Shown here piece by piece: positions 26,315 to 36,040 of a stretch of DNA of 64,000 bases (within the stretch, counting starts at the first letter, position 1; each line of letters begins with the position of its first letter). The stretch comes from Bosea sp. F3-2 (GTDB lineage Bacteria > Pseudomonadota > Alphaproteobacteria > Rhizobiales > Beijerinckiaceae). The stretch covers positions 4,739,501 to 4,803,500 of the forward strand of contig NZ_CP042331.1 of assembly GCF_008253865.1 (NCBI RefSeq), in the 5' to 3' direction. Under the pieces are notes generated by a model. The model saw only the letters and a list, made by a program, of their open reading frames with translations. It searched no databases and had not been told where the DNA came from. The position numbers were made by a program, and so were the translations under genes.

Positions 26315-27781
26315 CTACGCCGGGGCTGCGGCGCCGATCCCGCCGATGCAGGTATATTTGACGTCGAGGTAGTCCTGCAGGCCGTATTTGGAGCCCTCGG
26401 AGCCGAGCCCGGATTCCTTGAGGCCGCCGAAGGGAGCGACCTCGGTGGTGACCAGCCCCTCGTTGACGCCAACGATGCCGTATTGCAGTGCCTCCGAAAC
26501 CCGGAAGGTGCGGCCGAGATCGCGCGTGTAGAAATAGCAGGCGAGGCCGTATTCGGTGTCGTTGGCCAGCCGGATCGCTTCTTCCTCCGTCTCGAAGCGG
26601 AAGACCGGCGCGACCGGCCCGAAGATCTCCTCGCGCGCGAACTGCATGGTGCTGGTCGCGCCCGCGATCACGGTTGGCTCGTAGAAGCTGAGGCCCAGCT
26701 CCGAGCGCTTGCCGCCGGTCGCGACGACGCCGCCCTTGGCCCTGGCGTCCGCCACCATCTCCTCGACCTTGGCGAGCGCCTTGTCGTCGATCAGCGGGCC
26801 CTGCGTCACGCCGGTCTCAAGCCCCGAGCCGACCTTGAGCTTCCTCACCGCCGCGGTCAGCTTCTCGACGAAGGCGTCGTAGATCCCGGCCTGCGCATAG
26901 AAGCGGTTGGTGCAGACGCAGGTCTGGCCGGAATTGCGGAACTTGGCGGCGGTCGCGCCTTCGACCGCGCGGTCGAGATCGGCATCGTCGAAGACGATGA
27001 AGGGCGCGTTGCCGCCGAGCTCCATCGAGACCTTCTTGACCGTATCGGCCGCCTGCTTCAGCAGCACCTTGCCGACCGGCGTCGAGCCGGTGAAGGTGAT
27101 CTTGCGCACCAGCGGATTGCCGGTCAGCTCGCCGCCGACCGTCCGGGCATCGCCGGTCACCACATTGACGACACCGGCGGGAATGCCGGCTTTCTCGGCC
27201 AGCACGCCCCAGGCCAGGGCCGAATAGGGCGTCTGCGAGGCCGGCTTGGCGACGACGGTGCAACCCGCGGCCAGCGCCGGGCCGATCTTCCGCGCCAGCA
27301 TCGAGGAGGGGAAATTCCAGGGCGTGATCGCGCCGACCACGCCGATCGGCTGCTTGGTCACGATGATGCGCCGGTCGGCCCAGGGCGAGGGAATGACGTC
27401 GCCATAGACGCGCCGCGCCTCCTCGGCGAACCACAGCACATAGGCCGCGCTCATGCCGACCTCGCCCCTGGCCTCGGCCAGCGGCTTGCCCTGCTCGCGC
27501 GTCAGAAGCTCGGCGAGCGCGTCCTGGTTGGCGAGGATCTCGTCGGCGAGCCGGCGCAGCAGCGTTGCGCGCTCCTGCGCGGTCTTGGCGGCCCAGGCTG
27601 GGAAGGCGGCGTGCGCGGCCTCGATCGCGGCGCGCGTCTCTTCCGTGCCGGCCGAGGGCACCGTCCCGATCGACTTGCCCGTGGCCGGATCGGTCACGGC
27701 GATCGCCCCGCTGGAAGCTCGGTCCAGCCAGCGCCCGCCGACGAAGATCGCATCCCGCTTGAAGTCGCTCCACTGAGACAT
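26315..27781 (-). CDS. gabD: NAD(P)-dependent succinate-semialdehyde dehydrogenase (or related semialdehyde dehydrogenase)
   Basis: Aldehyde dehydrogenase of 488 residues, the usual GabD length. The catalytic general base E254 (MELGGNAP) and nucleophile C288 (NSGQTCVC) are present, with the cofactor loop TGSTPVGK (231-238) and TPWNFP near 153. The reaction is oxidation of succinate semialdehyde to succinate. Members of this clade also oxidise 2-oxoglutarate semialdehyde, the last step of oxidative pentose and sugar-acid routes, which would fit the sugar-type importer and dehydrogenase upstream in the same orientation. The gene is the last of the minus-strand group, 73 bp after idnD-like. Confidence 0.88.
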   Translation of the reverse strand: MSQWSDFKRDAIFVGGRWLDRASSGAIAVTDPATGKSIGTVPSAGTEETRAAIEAAHAAFPAWAAKTAQERATLLRRLADEILANQDALAELLTREQGKPLAEARGEVGMSAAYVLWFAEEARRVYGDVIPSPWADRRIIVTKQPIGVVGAITPWNFPSSMLARKIGPALAAGCTVVAKPASQTPYSALAWGVLAEKAGIPAGVVNVVTGDARTVGGELTGNPLVRKITFTGSTPVGKVLLKQAADTVKKVSMELGGNAPFIVFDDADLDRAVEGATAAKFRNSGQTCVCTNRFYAQAGIYDAFVEKLTAAVRKLKVGSGLETGVTQGPLIDDKALAKVEEMVADARAKGGVVATGGKRSELGLSFYEPTVIAGATSTMQFAREEIFGPVAPVFRFETEEEAIRLANDTEYGLACYFYTRDLGRTFRVSEALQYGIVGVNEGLVTTEVAPFGGLKESGLGSEGSKYGLQDYLDVKYTCIGGIGAAAPA

Positions 27782-27854
27782 GAGTCAGCCTTTCAGAATA
27801 CGGGCAGGCGCGTCTTTGCGGCCCCGCCAGCGTGCAGTTTCTCGTATAGCGCGC

Positions 27855-28886
27855 TCAGAAGGCGAGCTGAACCTTCATCGATCGGCTGCGGTCGGCGGCG
27901 AGTTCGAAGGCCTCCACGGCCTTCTCGAAGGGAAGCGTCGCGCTCACCAGCGGCTTGAGATCGACCTGGCCGCGATTCATCAGCTCCACGGCGAGCTGGA
28001 ACTCGGTATCGAAGCGGAACGTGCCGTAGAGCTTGAGCTCCTTGGTCACGATCACGCTCATCGGCAGTGTCATCGACGAACCGATGCCGACCTGTACGAC
28101 CTTCCCGCCCGGACGCACGGCATCGAGGCCGCCTGCGAGAGCCCGTTCGTTGCCGGATGCCTCGAACAGAACGTCGAAGCTGCCCTTGTCGCTGCAATCG
28201 GGCGCGAGACCTTCCGGATTCGCCGCAATATCGATGGCTGTGTCCGCGCCGAGTTTCATGGCTGTTGCGAGCGGTCCGGCAGCCACATCCGTCACCACGA
28301 TCTCCTTGGCGCCACCGAGGCGCGCGACGACGACGCAGAGGGCGCCGATCGGCCCGCAACCGGTCACGAGCACGCGCTTGCCCAGAAGCGGGCCGGCCTG
28401 TCGTGCCGCATGCAGGCAGACGGCAAGCGGCTCGGTCATGGCGGCTTCGGCGAGGCTGACATTATCGCCGACCGGAACGGCTTGCTCTGCCCTGATCGTC
28501 AGGCTCTGGCGGAAACCGCCCTGCGCATGGGGAAAGCGCATCGCCGAGCCGATGAACTGCATGTTCAAGCATTGGTGCCGCAGGCCTTCCCGGCAGTAGC
28601 GGCATGTGCCGCAGGGCTGGCTCGGATTCACGGCGACGCGCGTGCCGATGGCGAGATGGGATACGCCGGCGCCGATCTCCTCAATCGTTCCGGAGATCTC
28701 ATGGCCGAGCGCCATCGGTTCGCGGATGCGGACCGTGCCGAAGCCGCCATGGTGGTAGTAGTGCAAGTCGGAACCGCAAATGCCGCCAGCGCCGATGCGA
28801 ATGCGGACTTCGCCGTGCCCCGGCGGGATTGTCGCGATGTCCTCGATGCGCAGATCATGCGGCGCGTGCAGGATGACGCCCTTCAT
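27855..28886 (-). CDS. zinc-dependent L-idonate 5-dehydrogenase-like alcohol dehydrogenase
   Basis: Medium-chain dehydrogenase of 343 residues. Catalytic zinc ligands are C37 (GGICGSD), H62/E63 (GHEISG) and E152; the structural zinc site has C92, C95, C98 and C106. The cofactor motif is GCGPIG (176-181). The overall pattern (SDLHYYHHGGFGTVRIREPM) is that of L-idonate 5-dehydrogenases and relatives, which interconvert L-idonate and 5-ketogluconate. It lies 16 bp after the ATPase gene of the importer, so the imported compound is probably a sugar acid or polyol. The exact substrate is open. Confidence 0.85.
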   Translation of the reverse strand: MKGVILHAPHDLRIEDIATIPPGHGEVRIRIGAGGICGSDLHYYHHGGFGTVRIREPMALGHEISGTIEEIGAGVSHLAIGTRVAVNPSQPCGTCRYCREGLRHQCLNMQFIGSAMRFPHAQGGFRQSLTIRAEQAVPVGDNVSLAEAAMTEPLAVCLHAARQAGPLLGKRVLVTGCGPIGALCVVVARLGGAKEIVVTDVAAGPLATAMKLGADTAIDIAANPEGLAPDCSDKGSFDVLFEASGNERALAGGLDAVRPGGKVVQVGIGSSMTLPMSVIVTKELKLYGTFRFDTEFQLAVELMNRGQVDLKPLVSATLPFEKAVEAFELAADRSRSMKVQLAF

Positions 28887-28902
28887 AGCGTTCTCCCTCC
28901 CG

Positions 28903-30093
<1,191 letters not shown>

Positions 30094-30108
30094 GTCGGTC
30101 CCGCTTTC

Positions 30109-30936
30109 TCAGCCCTTGACGCTGCCGGCGGTCATGCCGGCCACGACATAGCGCTGGACCATGAGGTAGAAGAGCACGGCCGGGAGCGTGTAGATCACGC
30201 CGATGGCCATGACGGTGTGGATCGGTGTCGAGAGCTCGCCGATGAAGCTGGCGAGGCCGACCGAGGCGGTGCGCAGTTCCTGGCTCGAGACGAGGGTGCG
30301 CGCGAAGACGTATTCGTTCCAGCCGTGGAAGAAGGCGATGACGGAGGCCGCTGCGAGGGTCGGGGCGACGACCGGCACGACGATCGACAAGACGATGTCG
30401 AGCCGCGAGCAGCCGTCGACGCGAGCGGCTTCCTCCACCTCCAGTGGCACGCCGTCGATCGCCCCCTTCAGGATCCAGGTGATGACCGGGACGGTGAAGG
30501 CGGTGTTGGCGAGGATGAGCCCGCCGAGGCTGTCGAGCAGCGAGAGATTGGCGAAGATCGCATAGAGCGGTACGACCAGCATCGCTTCGGGCAGCATCTG
30601 CGTGGCGAAGAGCAGGAAGCCGACCCCGCCCTTGCCGCGGAAGCGGAAGCGCGAGAGCGCATAGGCCGGCAGGATGGCGAGCAGGATCGAGAGAACCATC
30701 GTGCCAACCGCGACGATGGCGCTGTTCGTCAGCCAGGTGAGGACGCCGGTGTTGCGGAAGGTGTCGGCGTAGTTGAACGCCTGGCTCGGATCGGGGAGCA
30801 TCTGCGGCGTATCGGCGAAGAGGTTCGCTGAGGAGGTCAGCGAGGTCACGATCATCCAGTAGATCGGAAAGACCGAAGCGCCGAGGAGCCCGAGGATCAG
30901 GACGATCCGCACGGCATGGGAGGTCGAGCGGTTCAT
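30109..30936 (-). CDS. sugar ABC transporter permease (MalG type)
   Basis: Permease of 275 residues with six helices and the docking loop near residues 170-190 (EEAARVDGCSRLDIVLSIVVP). Its start overlaps the stop of the MalF-type gene by one base (TGATG), so the pair is translationally coupled. The C-terminus ends in the short MalG-like tail (AGMTAGSVKG). Confidence 0.93.
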   Translation of the reverse strand: MNRSTSHAVRIVLILGLLGASVFPIYWMIVTSLTSSANLFADTPQMLPDPSQAFNYADTFRNTGVLTWLTNSAIVAVGTMVLSILLAILPAYALSRFRFRGKGGVGFLLFATQMLPEAMLVVPLYAIFANLSLLDSLGGLILANTAFTVPVITWILKGAIDGVPLEVEEAARVDGCSRLDIVLSIVVPVVAPTLAAASVIAFFHGWNEYVFARTLVSSQELRTASVGLASFIGELSTPIHTVMAIGVIYTLPAVLFYLMVQRYVVAGMTAGSVKG

Positions 30937-31898
30937 CAGCGGCGGCCCTCGGCTTTTTCGGCGCGCTGCGTCGCCCAGAAGTAGACGAGCGTGACGACGA
31001 GGGCGATCGAGAGACCGACCATGCCGATTGCCGCGGCCTCGCCGAGCTCGCGAGAGACGAAGGCGCGGGTATAGAGCTCGATGACCAGTGTCTTGGTCGC
31101 GCCGATCGGTCCGCCCTGCGTCATCACCCAGATCAGATCGAAGCGGCGCAGCGACCAGATCGTGATGAAGAGGCAGAGCAGCGTCACCGTCGGTCGGATC
31201 GTCGGCCAGACCGCGACCTTGAAGATGTTGATCCGGTCGGCGCCGTCGATCTGGGCGGCCTCGCGCACCTCTTCCGAGACGCCCTGCAGTGCGGCGAGCA
31301 GCACGACCGAGGAGAAGGGGAAGATCTGCCAGATCGTCGTGAACAGGATGGCCGGCAGGGCGAGCCTCGGATTGTCGAGCCAGCTTTCGTAGCCGATCTC
31401 GAGATCCATGAGCTTCAGCGGATAGTTGAAGATGCCGTACTGGGCGTTCAGCATCCAGGCGAAGATGGTCGCCACCGCGATCGGGGGCGCCGCCCAGGGT
31501 ATCGTCACCAGCGCGCGCGCCAACCCACGTCCGCGAAACGGCCTGTCGAGCAGCAAAGCCGCACCGAGGCCGAGCGAGATCGCCATGACCACGCAGACGA
31601 GCGTGTAGATGCCCGTCACGGCGATTACATGCCAGAAATCGGGGCGGGCGATCAGCTCCTCATAGTTGCGCATCCCGATGAAGGTCGATTGCTGCGGGGT
31701 GAGCAGCGAGGTCTGCGTGAAGCTGAGCATCAGCTCGCGCAGCAGGGGATATCCCTGCAGCGCCAGCAGGAAGAGAACGACCGGCGCGACGAACCAGTAG
31801 GGGGTCCAGGGGCTGCCGTCGAGACGCGCAGCCCTTTCGGGCCGCGCGGCAAGCTTGGGGGAAAGCGACGCCTGGGGCCGCATGATCGCGTCCGCCAT
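30936..31898 (-). CDS. sugar ABC transporter permease (MalF type)
   Basis: Permease of 320 residues: a cytoplasmic N-terminal tail of about 30 residues, six helices, and the docking loop near residues 212-232 (EVREAAQIDGADRINIFKVAVWPTI). It begins 3 bp after the binding-protein stop and is coupled to the MalG-type gene. Together with 28903, 30109 and 31902 it forms a complete importer. Confidence 0.93.
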   Translation of the reverse strand: MADAIMRPQASLSPKLAARPERAARLDGSPWTPYWFVAPVVLFLLALQGYPLLRELMLSFTQTSLLTPQQSTFIGMRNYEELIARPDFWHVIAVTGIYTLVCVVMAISLGLGAALLLDRPFRGRGLARALVTIPWAAPPIAVATIFAWMLNAQYGIFNYPLKLMDLEIGYESWLDNPRLALPAILFTTIWQIFPFSSVVLLAALQGVSEEVREAAQIDGADRINIFKVAVWPTIRPTVTLLCLFITIWSLRRFDLIWVMTQGGPIGATKTLVIELYTRAFVSRELGEAAAIGMVGLSIALVVTLVYFWATQRAEKAEGRR

Positions 31899-31901
31899 GC
31901 G

Positions 31902-33134
31902 TCACCGGCGCAGGATGCGGCTGAGTGCCTGGGCCTGGGCGTCGTCCATCACCTTCTTCGGCGATTCTCCGCCGACCAGGCAGCGCAGCACGTTCTCGCA
32001 GACGACCTGCTGGAAATCGAGGGTCTTGCTCTCCAGTGAGCGGACCAGGAAAGGCTGGCCATAGGGCGTGTTCTCGTCGAACGACTTCACCCAGGGATAT
32101 TTCTTGAGCTCCTCCTCGGCGCGCGGGATCTGCGTCGCGACGTTGGAGGCGCCGAGCAGGAGCTGGAGTTCGGCCTGCGGCTCCGGCTGGAGCATCCAGT
32201 CGACAAAGGCTGCGGCGCCGGCCTTCTTCTTCGAATTGGCGTTGAAGGCGAGCATGGTGAGCGTGATGCCCTGCTCGCGATGCGGGAAGGGCGAGCGGGC
32301 AGCATCGAACTTGAAATCGGGCGCCTGGGCCGAGAAGATGCCGCCGACACCGCCATTGTCGATGTTCATGCCGATCTTGCCCTCCCAGAACATGCGCCGG
32401 TAGGTCGCGGCATCGGCGCCCTTGGGGGTCACGCCGAGATCGTAGACGCGCTTGTACTGGGTGATCGCCTCGACGACCTCCTTGCTGTTCAGCAGAGGCT
32501 CGCCGCCACCGCCCCATTGCCCGCCGAAGCCGTAGACGTAGTTCGAGAGGTCGAACCAGAAGCCGGCCCGTTCCGGCATCGTCGCGCGGAAGGCGTAGCC
32601 GAACTTGCCGCGGCCGGTCGCCTCCTTCGCGGCGGCCAGGAACGTGTCCCAATCCTTCGGCGGCGCGCCGTCCTTGAGCAGCGCGGGGTTATAGAGCATC
32701 GCATAGTTGGCGGTCTCGAAGGCGATGCCGATGCGCTTGCCGTCGACCTTCACGAACTTGTCGGCCGCCTGGAACTTGAACTTCGACAGGTCCAGGAGAT
32801 CATCGACCGGGAAGAGCCGGTTGGCCGGCACAGCGGCGAAGAAGTCGGTCTGGTCGAAGCGGATCAGGTCCGGCCCGCCACCGCCGCCCATCTGCGTGAA
32901 GACGGTGTCAGCCAGCTTCGAAAACGGGATGGCGACAGGCTCGATGACATAGCGATCCTGACTCTTGTTGAACTTCTCGATCCAGGCGCGGGTGCGGTCG
33001 CCACGTCCGGCCTCGGCAAAAAGCCCCGCTGCAAAGGTCAGGGTCTCTTTGGACTGAGCGAAGCTGCGCGTGACGTTCATTGCGCCAGCGCCAGCGGCGA
33101 ACTTCAGGAGCGTGCGTCGAGAGAACTTCGTCAT
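31902..33134 (-). CDS. sugar ABC transporter substrate-binding protein, Tat-type signal
   Basis: Family-1 binding protein of 410 residues. I chose the ATG at 33134 because translation then begins MTKFSRRTLLKFAAGAG, a twin-arginine signal peptide; the frame is open for another 96 codons upstream without family features. Internal features are MGGGGGPDLIRFD near 85, and AFNANSKKKAGAAAFVDWML in the C lobe. Tat export implies folding before secretion. It feeds the MalFG permeases downstream. Confidence 0.9.
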   Translation of the reverse strand: MTKFSRRTLLKFAAGAGAMNVTRSFAQSKETLTFAAGLFAEAGRGDRTRAWIEKFNKSQDRYVIEPVAIPFSKLADTVFTQMGGGGGPDLIRFDQTDFFAAVPANRLFPVDDLLDLSKFKFQAADKFVKVDGKRIGIAFETANYAMLYNPALLKDGAPPKDWDTFLAAAKEATGRGKFGYAFRATMPERAGFWFDLSNYVYGFGGQWGGGGEPLLNSKEVVEAITQYKRVYDLGVTPKGADAATYRRMFWEGKIGMNIDNGGVGGIFSAQAPDFKFDAARSPFPHREQGITLTMLAFNANSKKKAGAAAFVDWMLQPEPQAELQLLLGASNVATQIPRAEEELKKYPWVKSFDENTPYGQPFLVRSLESKTLDFQQVVCENVLRCLVGGESPKKVMDDAQAQALSRILRR

Positions 33135-33273
33135 GGCTTCCTCCGGGTGATACCCTGCTATCGGGCGTGGCGCCCGGTATTCCGGGTCACCGTTGGGCTG
33201 AGCGCCGAACCGGCGCGCCGTTTGGGAATTCAGGCTAGATCGCCGAGCGTCCTTTCGGACGCAAAATGGCAAT

Positions 33274-33486
33274 CTATCTCTTCGCTGTAGCATCGGATTT
33301 TCCCGAAAAGTGGATCCCACTTTTCGGCCCGATGCTCTTGATCGCGTCCGCCTCCGCATAGGCAAGCTGCTCGAGCTCGCTTTCAAGTGCGTCCGGCAGG
33401 ACGCGGATCTCCGCGGGGTCACCGAGGAGATCGGTAAAGCCGTGGCTGAAGGAGGCTGCGTTCTGTCCGTGGAAGACGATCCGCAT
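33274..33486 (-). pseudogene. truncated D-2-hydroxyacid dehydrogenase-like gene (N-terminal 49 codons only)
   Basis: From ATG 33486 the first 49 codons (MRIVFHGQNAASFSHGF..., ending LAYAEADAI near 33340) look like the N-terminal beta-alpha unit of a D-2-hydroxyacid dehydrogenase. The frame then runs through the palindromic repeat at 33290-33336 and stops at 33274. The cofactor domain and catalytic Arg/Glu/His are missing. It lies upstream of and in the same direction as the importer and sugar-acid dehydrogenases, so it may once have headed that operon. Assignment rests on a short segment only. Confidence 0.5.
33290..33336. repeat. palindromic repeat containing CCGAAAAGTGG
   Basis: AGCATCGG at the left and CCGATGCT at the right bracket CCGAAAAGTGG and CCACTTTTCGG, a nested palindrome well known between genes in Hyphomicrobiales. 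It forms the 3' border of the truncated dehydrogenase fragment at 33340-33486. Confidence 0.85.
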
Positions 33487-33554
33487 GTCGGTGTCCTTCA
33501 AAGCGCTCGAAGAAGGTTGCGCCATGACCGCACCCATAACGTGAGAGAAGTCAG

Positions 33555-33567
33555 GTTGTCAAACAAC
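33555..33567. promoter_or_regulatory. palindrome, candidate GntR operator
   Basis: GTTGT-CAA-ACAAC is a perfect 5+3+5 inverted repeat in the region between the dehydrogenase fragment/importer group (leftward) and the GntR gene. It is placed as a promoter-proximal operator for the leftward genes. The cognate regulator is not known; the GntR protein at 33704 is the nearest candidate. Confidence 0.4.
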
Positions 33568-33703
33568 TGACAGCATGACAATATGAGCCTCATCTGGAGT
33601 ATCCCATGCAGTAGTCGAAGGCGCTCCGGCGGCCAGCACAATCGGCTGCAAGCCGACCGCTGTTGGCCGCAGGGCAGTTCGTGCACGAAGAACGAATGTC
33701 GAT

Positions 33704-34408
33704 TCAGCGCGTTGAGCCGGTCCGACGAACTTCGCCCTCTCGCTCAAAGGCATCGATCAGGACATTCCCCCACCGGATGTCGTCCTGAATGGCTTTGCTC
33801 GCGGCGGCGGCGTCGTGCCGCCGCAAGGCTTCCAGGACGACGTGATGAAGATGCTGGTCTGCTGCCAGGTCCCGCTTCGGGATGTGCACGTGGAACAGGC
33901 GCAGGAAGGGACCCATCAACACCCAGGCGTTCTCGACGATGCCCTCGAGGATGGGGAGCTGGGCTACCCGGAGCAGGGCGAAGTGAAAGTCCCGGTTTCG
34001 AACGCTCGCCTCGGCGGGATCGACGGCCGCCGCAGCGAGAAAGCTCTCGTGAATCCGCGTGAGCTCATCGAGTTGTTGAGGGGTGATGATCTTCGCTGCA
34101 CGCTCGGCCGCCGCTCCTTCCAGCTCGACGCGTATCAGCTGGATCTCGCGCAGGCGGTCGGGATCGAGCTTGGGAACGTGCACGGCCGTGGCCGCCCGCA
34201 TTTCCAAGGCCCGCTCGCTGACGAGCCGGAAGATGGTCTCGCGAACCGGCGTGATGCTGGTGCCGAACTGCTCGGCCAGGCTGGAAATGGTCAGTCGCTC
34301 GCCCGGCTCGAACTGGCCGTCCATCAGCGCACCGCGCAACTGCGCATAGATGCGCGCGGAGAGATTCTCCTTGCTGACCTGTTTGATCGGGGTGCCGCTC
34401 TCAGCCAT
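33704..34408 (-). CDS. GntR family transcriptional regulator (FadR/FCD subfamily)
   Basis: Regulator of 234 residues. A GntR winged helix (about residues 10-75, ERLTISSLAEQFGTSITPVRETIFRLVSERAL) is followed by an FCD ligand domain (about 85-215) with the metal-binding pattern RNRDFHFALL and later HLHHVVLEAL. Such domains bind small acids. Its start overlaps the VOC gene stop by 8 bp, making it the last gene of the six-gene minus-strand operon that it probably regulates, together with the divergent transketolase genes. Confidence 0.92.
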   Translation of the reverse strand: MAESGTPIKQVSKENLSARIYAQLRGALMDGQFEPGERLTISSLAEQFGTSITPVRETIFRLVSERALEMRAATAVHVPKLDPDRLREIQLIRVELEGAAAERAAKIITPQQLDELTRIHESFLAAAAVDPAEASVRNRDFHFALLRVAQLPILEGIVENAWVLMGPFLRLFHVHIPKRDLAADQHLHHVVLEALRRHDAAAASKAIQDDIRWGNVLIDAFEREGEVRRTGSTR

Positions 34409-34895
34409 GGCTTTCCTCCTCGGGAACCTCGACCAGCTCTATCAGGATGCCGTGGGGATCGCGCATGAAGAGACCGCGCAACCCTTTGGCAATGCCCTCG
34501 GTGATCTTGCTGACCTCGCCTTGCAAGCTGCCGCCCGCATCGAGAATCTCCCGGCGCAGTTCCGGCAGCCGCGTCACGCGCAGGCAGATATGCGCAGTAC
34601 CGGGCTGATTGGCGTCAGGCCGGATCGGCTCACCGGCGGGCGAGACGAATTCGATGAACTCGATATGGGCGCCGTGGCCGAAGAGATGGGCAAGGCGCAT
34701 ATGGGCGCCGGGCACGCCGATGAAGCGCTCGAGCCAGGGCGCGCTGCGCTCTCCGATCGGCTCGGGGCGAAAGCCGAGGACCTCGCTCCAGAAGGCCACC
34801 GAGCGCTCGATGTCGGGCGTGATGAAGCCGGTGTGTCCGAAAGCGATCGAGCGGGGCGGAGCGGTCCGCACGTCTGTCGCGATGGCATCGCTCAT
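34401..34895 (-). CDS. VOC (glyoxalase/dioxygenase fold) family protein
   Basis: Protein of 164 residues with two beta-alpha-beta-beta-beta modules of the vicinal oxygen chelate fold. Probable metal ligands are the H in GHTGFITPDIE (residue 21), H89-type residues in HLFGHGAHIEF, H in AHICLRV and the late E in ILIELVEV. Members are lactoylglutathione lyases, epimerases, or ring-cleaving enzymes. Its start overlaps the enolase-superfamily gene by 4 bp. Its reaction cannot be read from sequence. Confidence 0.82.
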   Translation of the reverse strand: MSDAIATDVRTAPPRSIAFGHTGFITPDIERSVAFWSEVLGFRPEPIGERSAPWLERFIGVPGAHMRLAHLFGHGAHIEFIEFVSPAGEPIRPDANQPGTAHICLRVTRLPELRREILDAGGSLQGEVSKITEGIAKGLRGLFMRDPHGILIELVEVPEEESHG

Positions 34896-36040
34896 GCGCG
34901 TTCTCCCAGAGTCTCGCTGCGCAGGGCGAAGGCGGCCGCCTTGTCCCAGTCGAAGGTGATCGCGGCGCCGGGCGCATCGCTGACCACGAGATCGCCATCC
35001 TCGACCCGCGCCGGGTCAGAAAAGAGGCGATCGATCGGATCGGCGCCGACCTCCGGCAGGATCATCTCGACGCAGCGCACGGCGGGGAAGGCCGCCGCGA
35101 GCTGGCCATGCAGCGCCGGGAAGACGTGGGGGATGACCTCGCGATCCATGATCGTTGCCAGATGCAGCGCCTCGATCGCGCCGGTGAGCCCGCCACTGAC
35201 GGAGGCGTCGATGCGCAGGATGCGGGCGGCCTCGGCGAGATCGCGGAAGCCATAGCGGTCGATCACGTCCTCGCCGACGGCGAGAGGCACGCCGATTCGT
35301 GCCTCCAGCTCGGCAACGTTGCGCCATTGCTGCGGCAGGAACGGATCCTCGATGAAGACGGCGCCGAGACCTTCTGCAAGCCGGCAGGTCGGCAGCGCGT
35401 CACCGATTGTCTTCCACGACCAATGCGCATCGATGCCGAAGGCGACTTCGTCCGGCAGCGCCTTGCGGACGGCTTCGAGCAAGGCGGTGTCGGCGGCGAG
35501 ATCGCTGCCGTTGATCATCACCTTAATGGTGCGGAAGCCGCGAGCCGCGAGATCGCGGCACTGTTCCGCCACCGCTTGCGCCGAGGCGCCGTAGCCGACG
35601 ACCGGCATCACCGGGACGTGCTGGCGCGCGCTGCCGATCAGTGCGTGGAGCGGCAGGCCCGTGCCCCGCCCGAGCGCGTCCCACATCGCGATGTCGAGCA
35701 GGCTGATGCCACGCATGAGCACGGCGCGGGCCGGCGGCGCGGCCGCCTCCGCCGCCAGCCGCGCGGCAGCGCGTTGGGCCGGCGACCGCCCGACATAGAA
35801 CGGCGCGACGCGCATCGCGAGATCCAGGAGCGGCAGCCCGCGCTCGAAGCCGACGGCGTGGCCCGTGGTCCCGTCCGCGAGGCGGATGCGCAGCAGCACG
35901 TAGTCGCGGTGGGTCATGTGCAGCTTGCCGAGCTGGAGCGGGCTCGGGAAGGGAATGCGGCAATGCATCGCCTCGACCGCTGTGACGGCCGGCAGGGCTG
36001 CCGCGTCCGGGGCGTCGCTGAGGGCAGGGCGCTTGGTCAT
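34892..36040 (-). CDS. mandelate racemase/muconate lactonizing enzyme family protein (enolase superfamily)
   Basis: Protein of 382 residues. Metal ligands D204 (GIDAHWSW), E231 (FIEDPF) and E257 (VGEDV) are all present, as is H305 (IPHVFPAL), the usual base on the seventh strand. On the second strand the family's K-x-K motif reads K173-V-M, so one lysine is missing. That points to a dehydratase of the mandelate-racemase subgroup acting on a sugar acid, or to an unassigned activity. The start overlaps the SDR gene by 4 bp, within the operon. Confidence 0.88.
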   Translation of the reverse strand: MTKRPALSDAPDAAALPAVTAVEAMHCRIPFPSPLQLGKLHMTHRDYVLLRIRLADGTTGHAVGFERGLPLLDLAMRVAPFYVGRSPAQRAAARLAAEAAAPPARAVLMRGISLLDIAMWDALGRGTGLPLHALIGSARQHVPVMPVVGYGASAQAVAEQCRDLAARGFRTIKVMINGSDLAADTALLEAVRKALPDEVAFGIDAHWSWKTIGDALPTCRLAEGLGAVFIEDPFLPQQWRNVAELEARIGVPLAVGEDVIDRYGFRDLAEAARILRIDASVSGGLTGAIEALHLATIMDREVIPHVFPALHGQLAAAFPAVRCVEMILPEVGADPIDRLFSDPARVEDGDLVVSDAPGAAITFDWDKAAAFALRSETLGERA

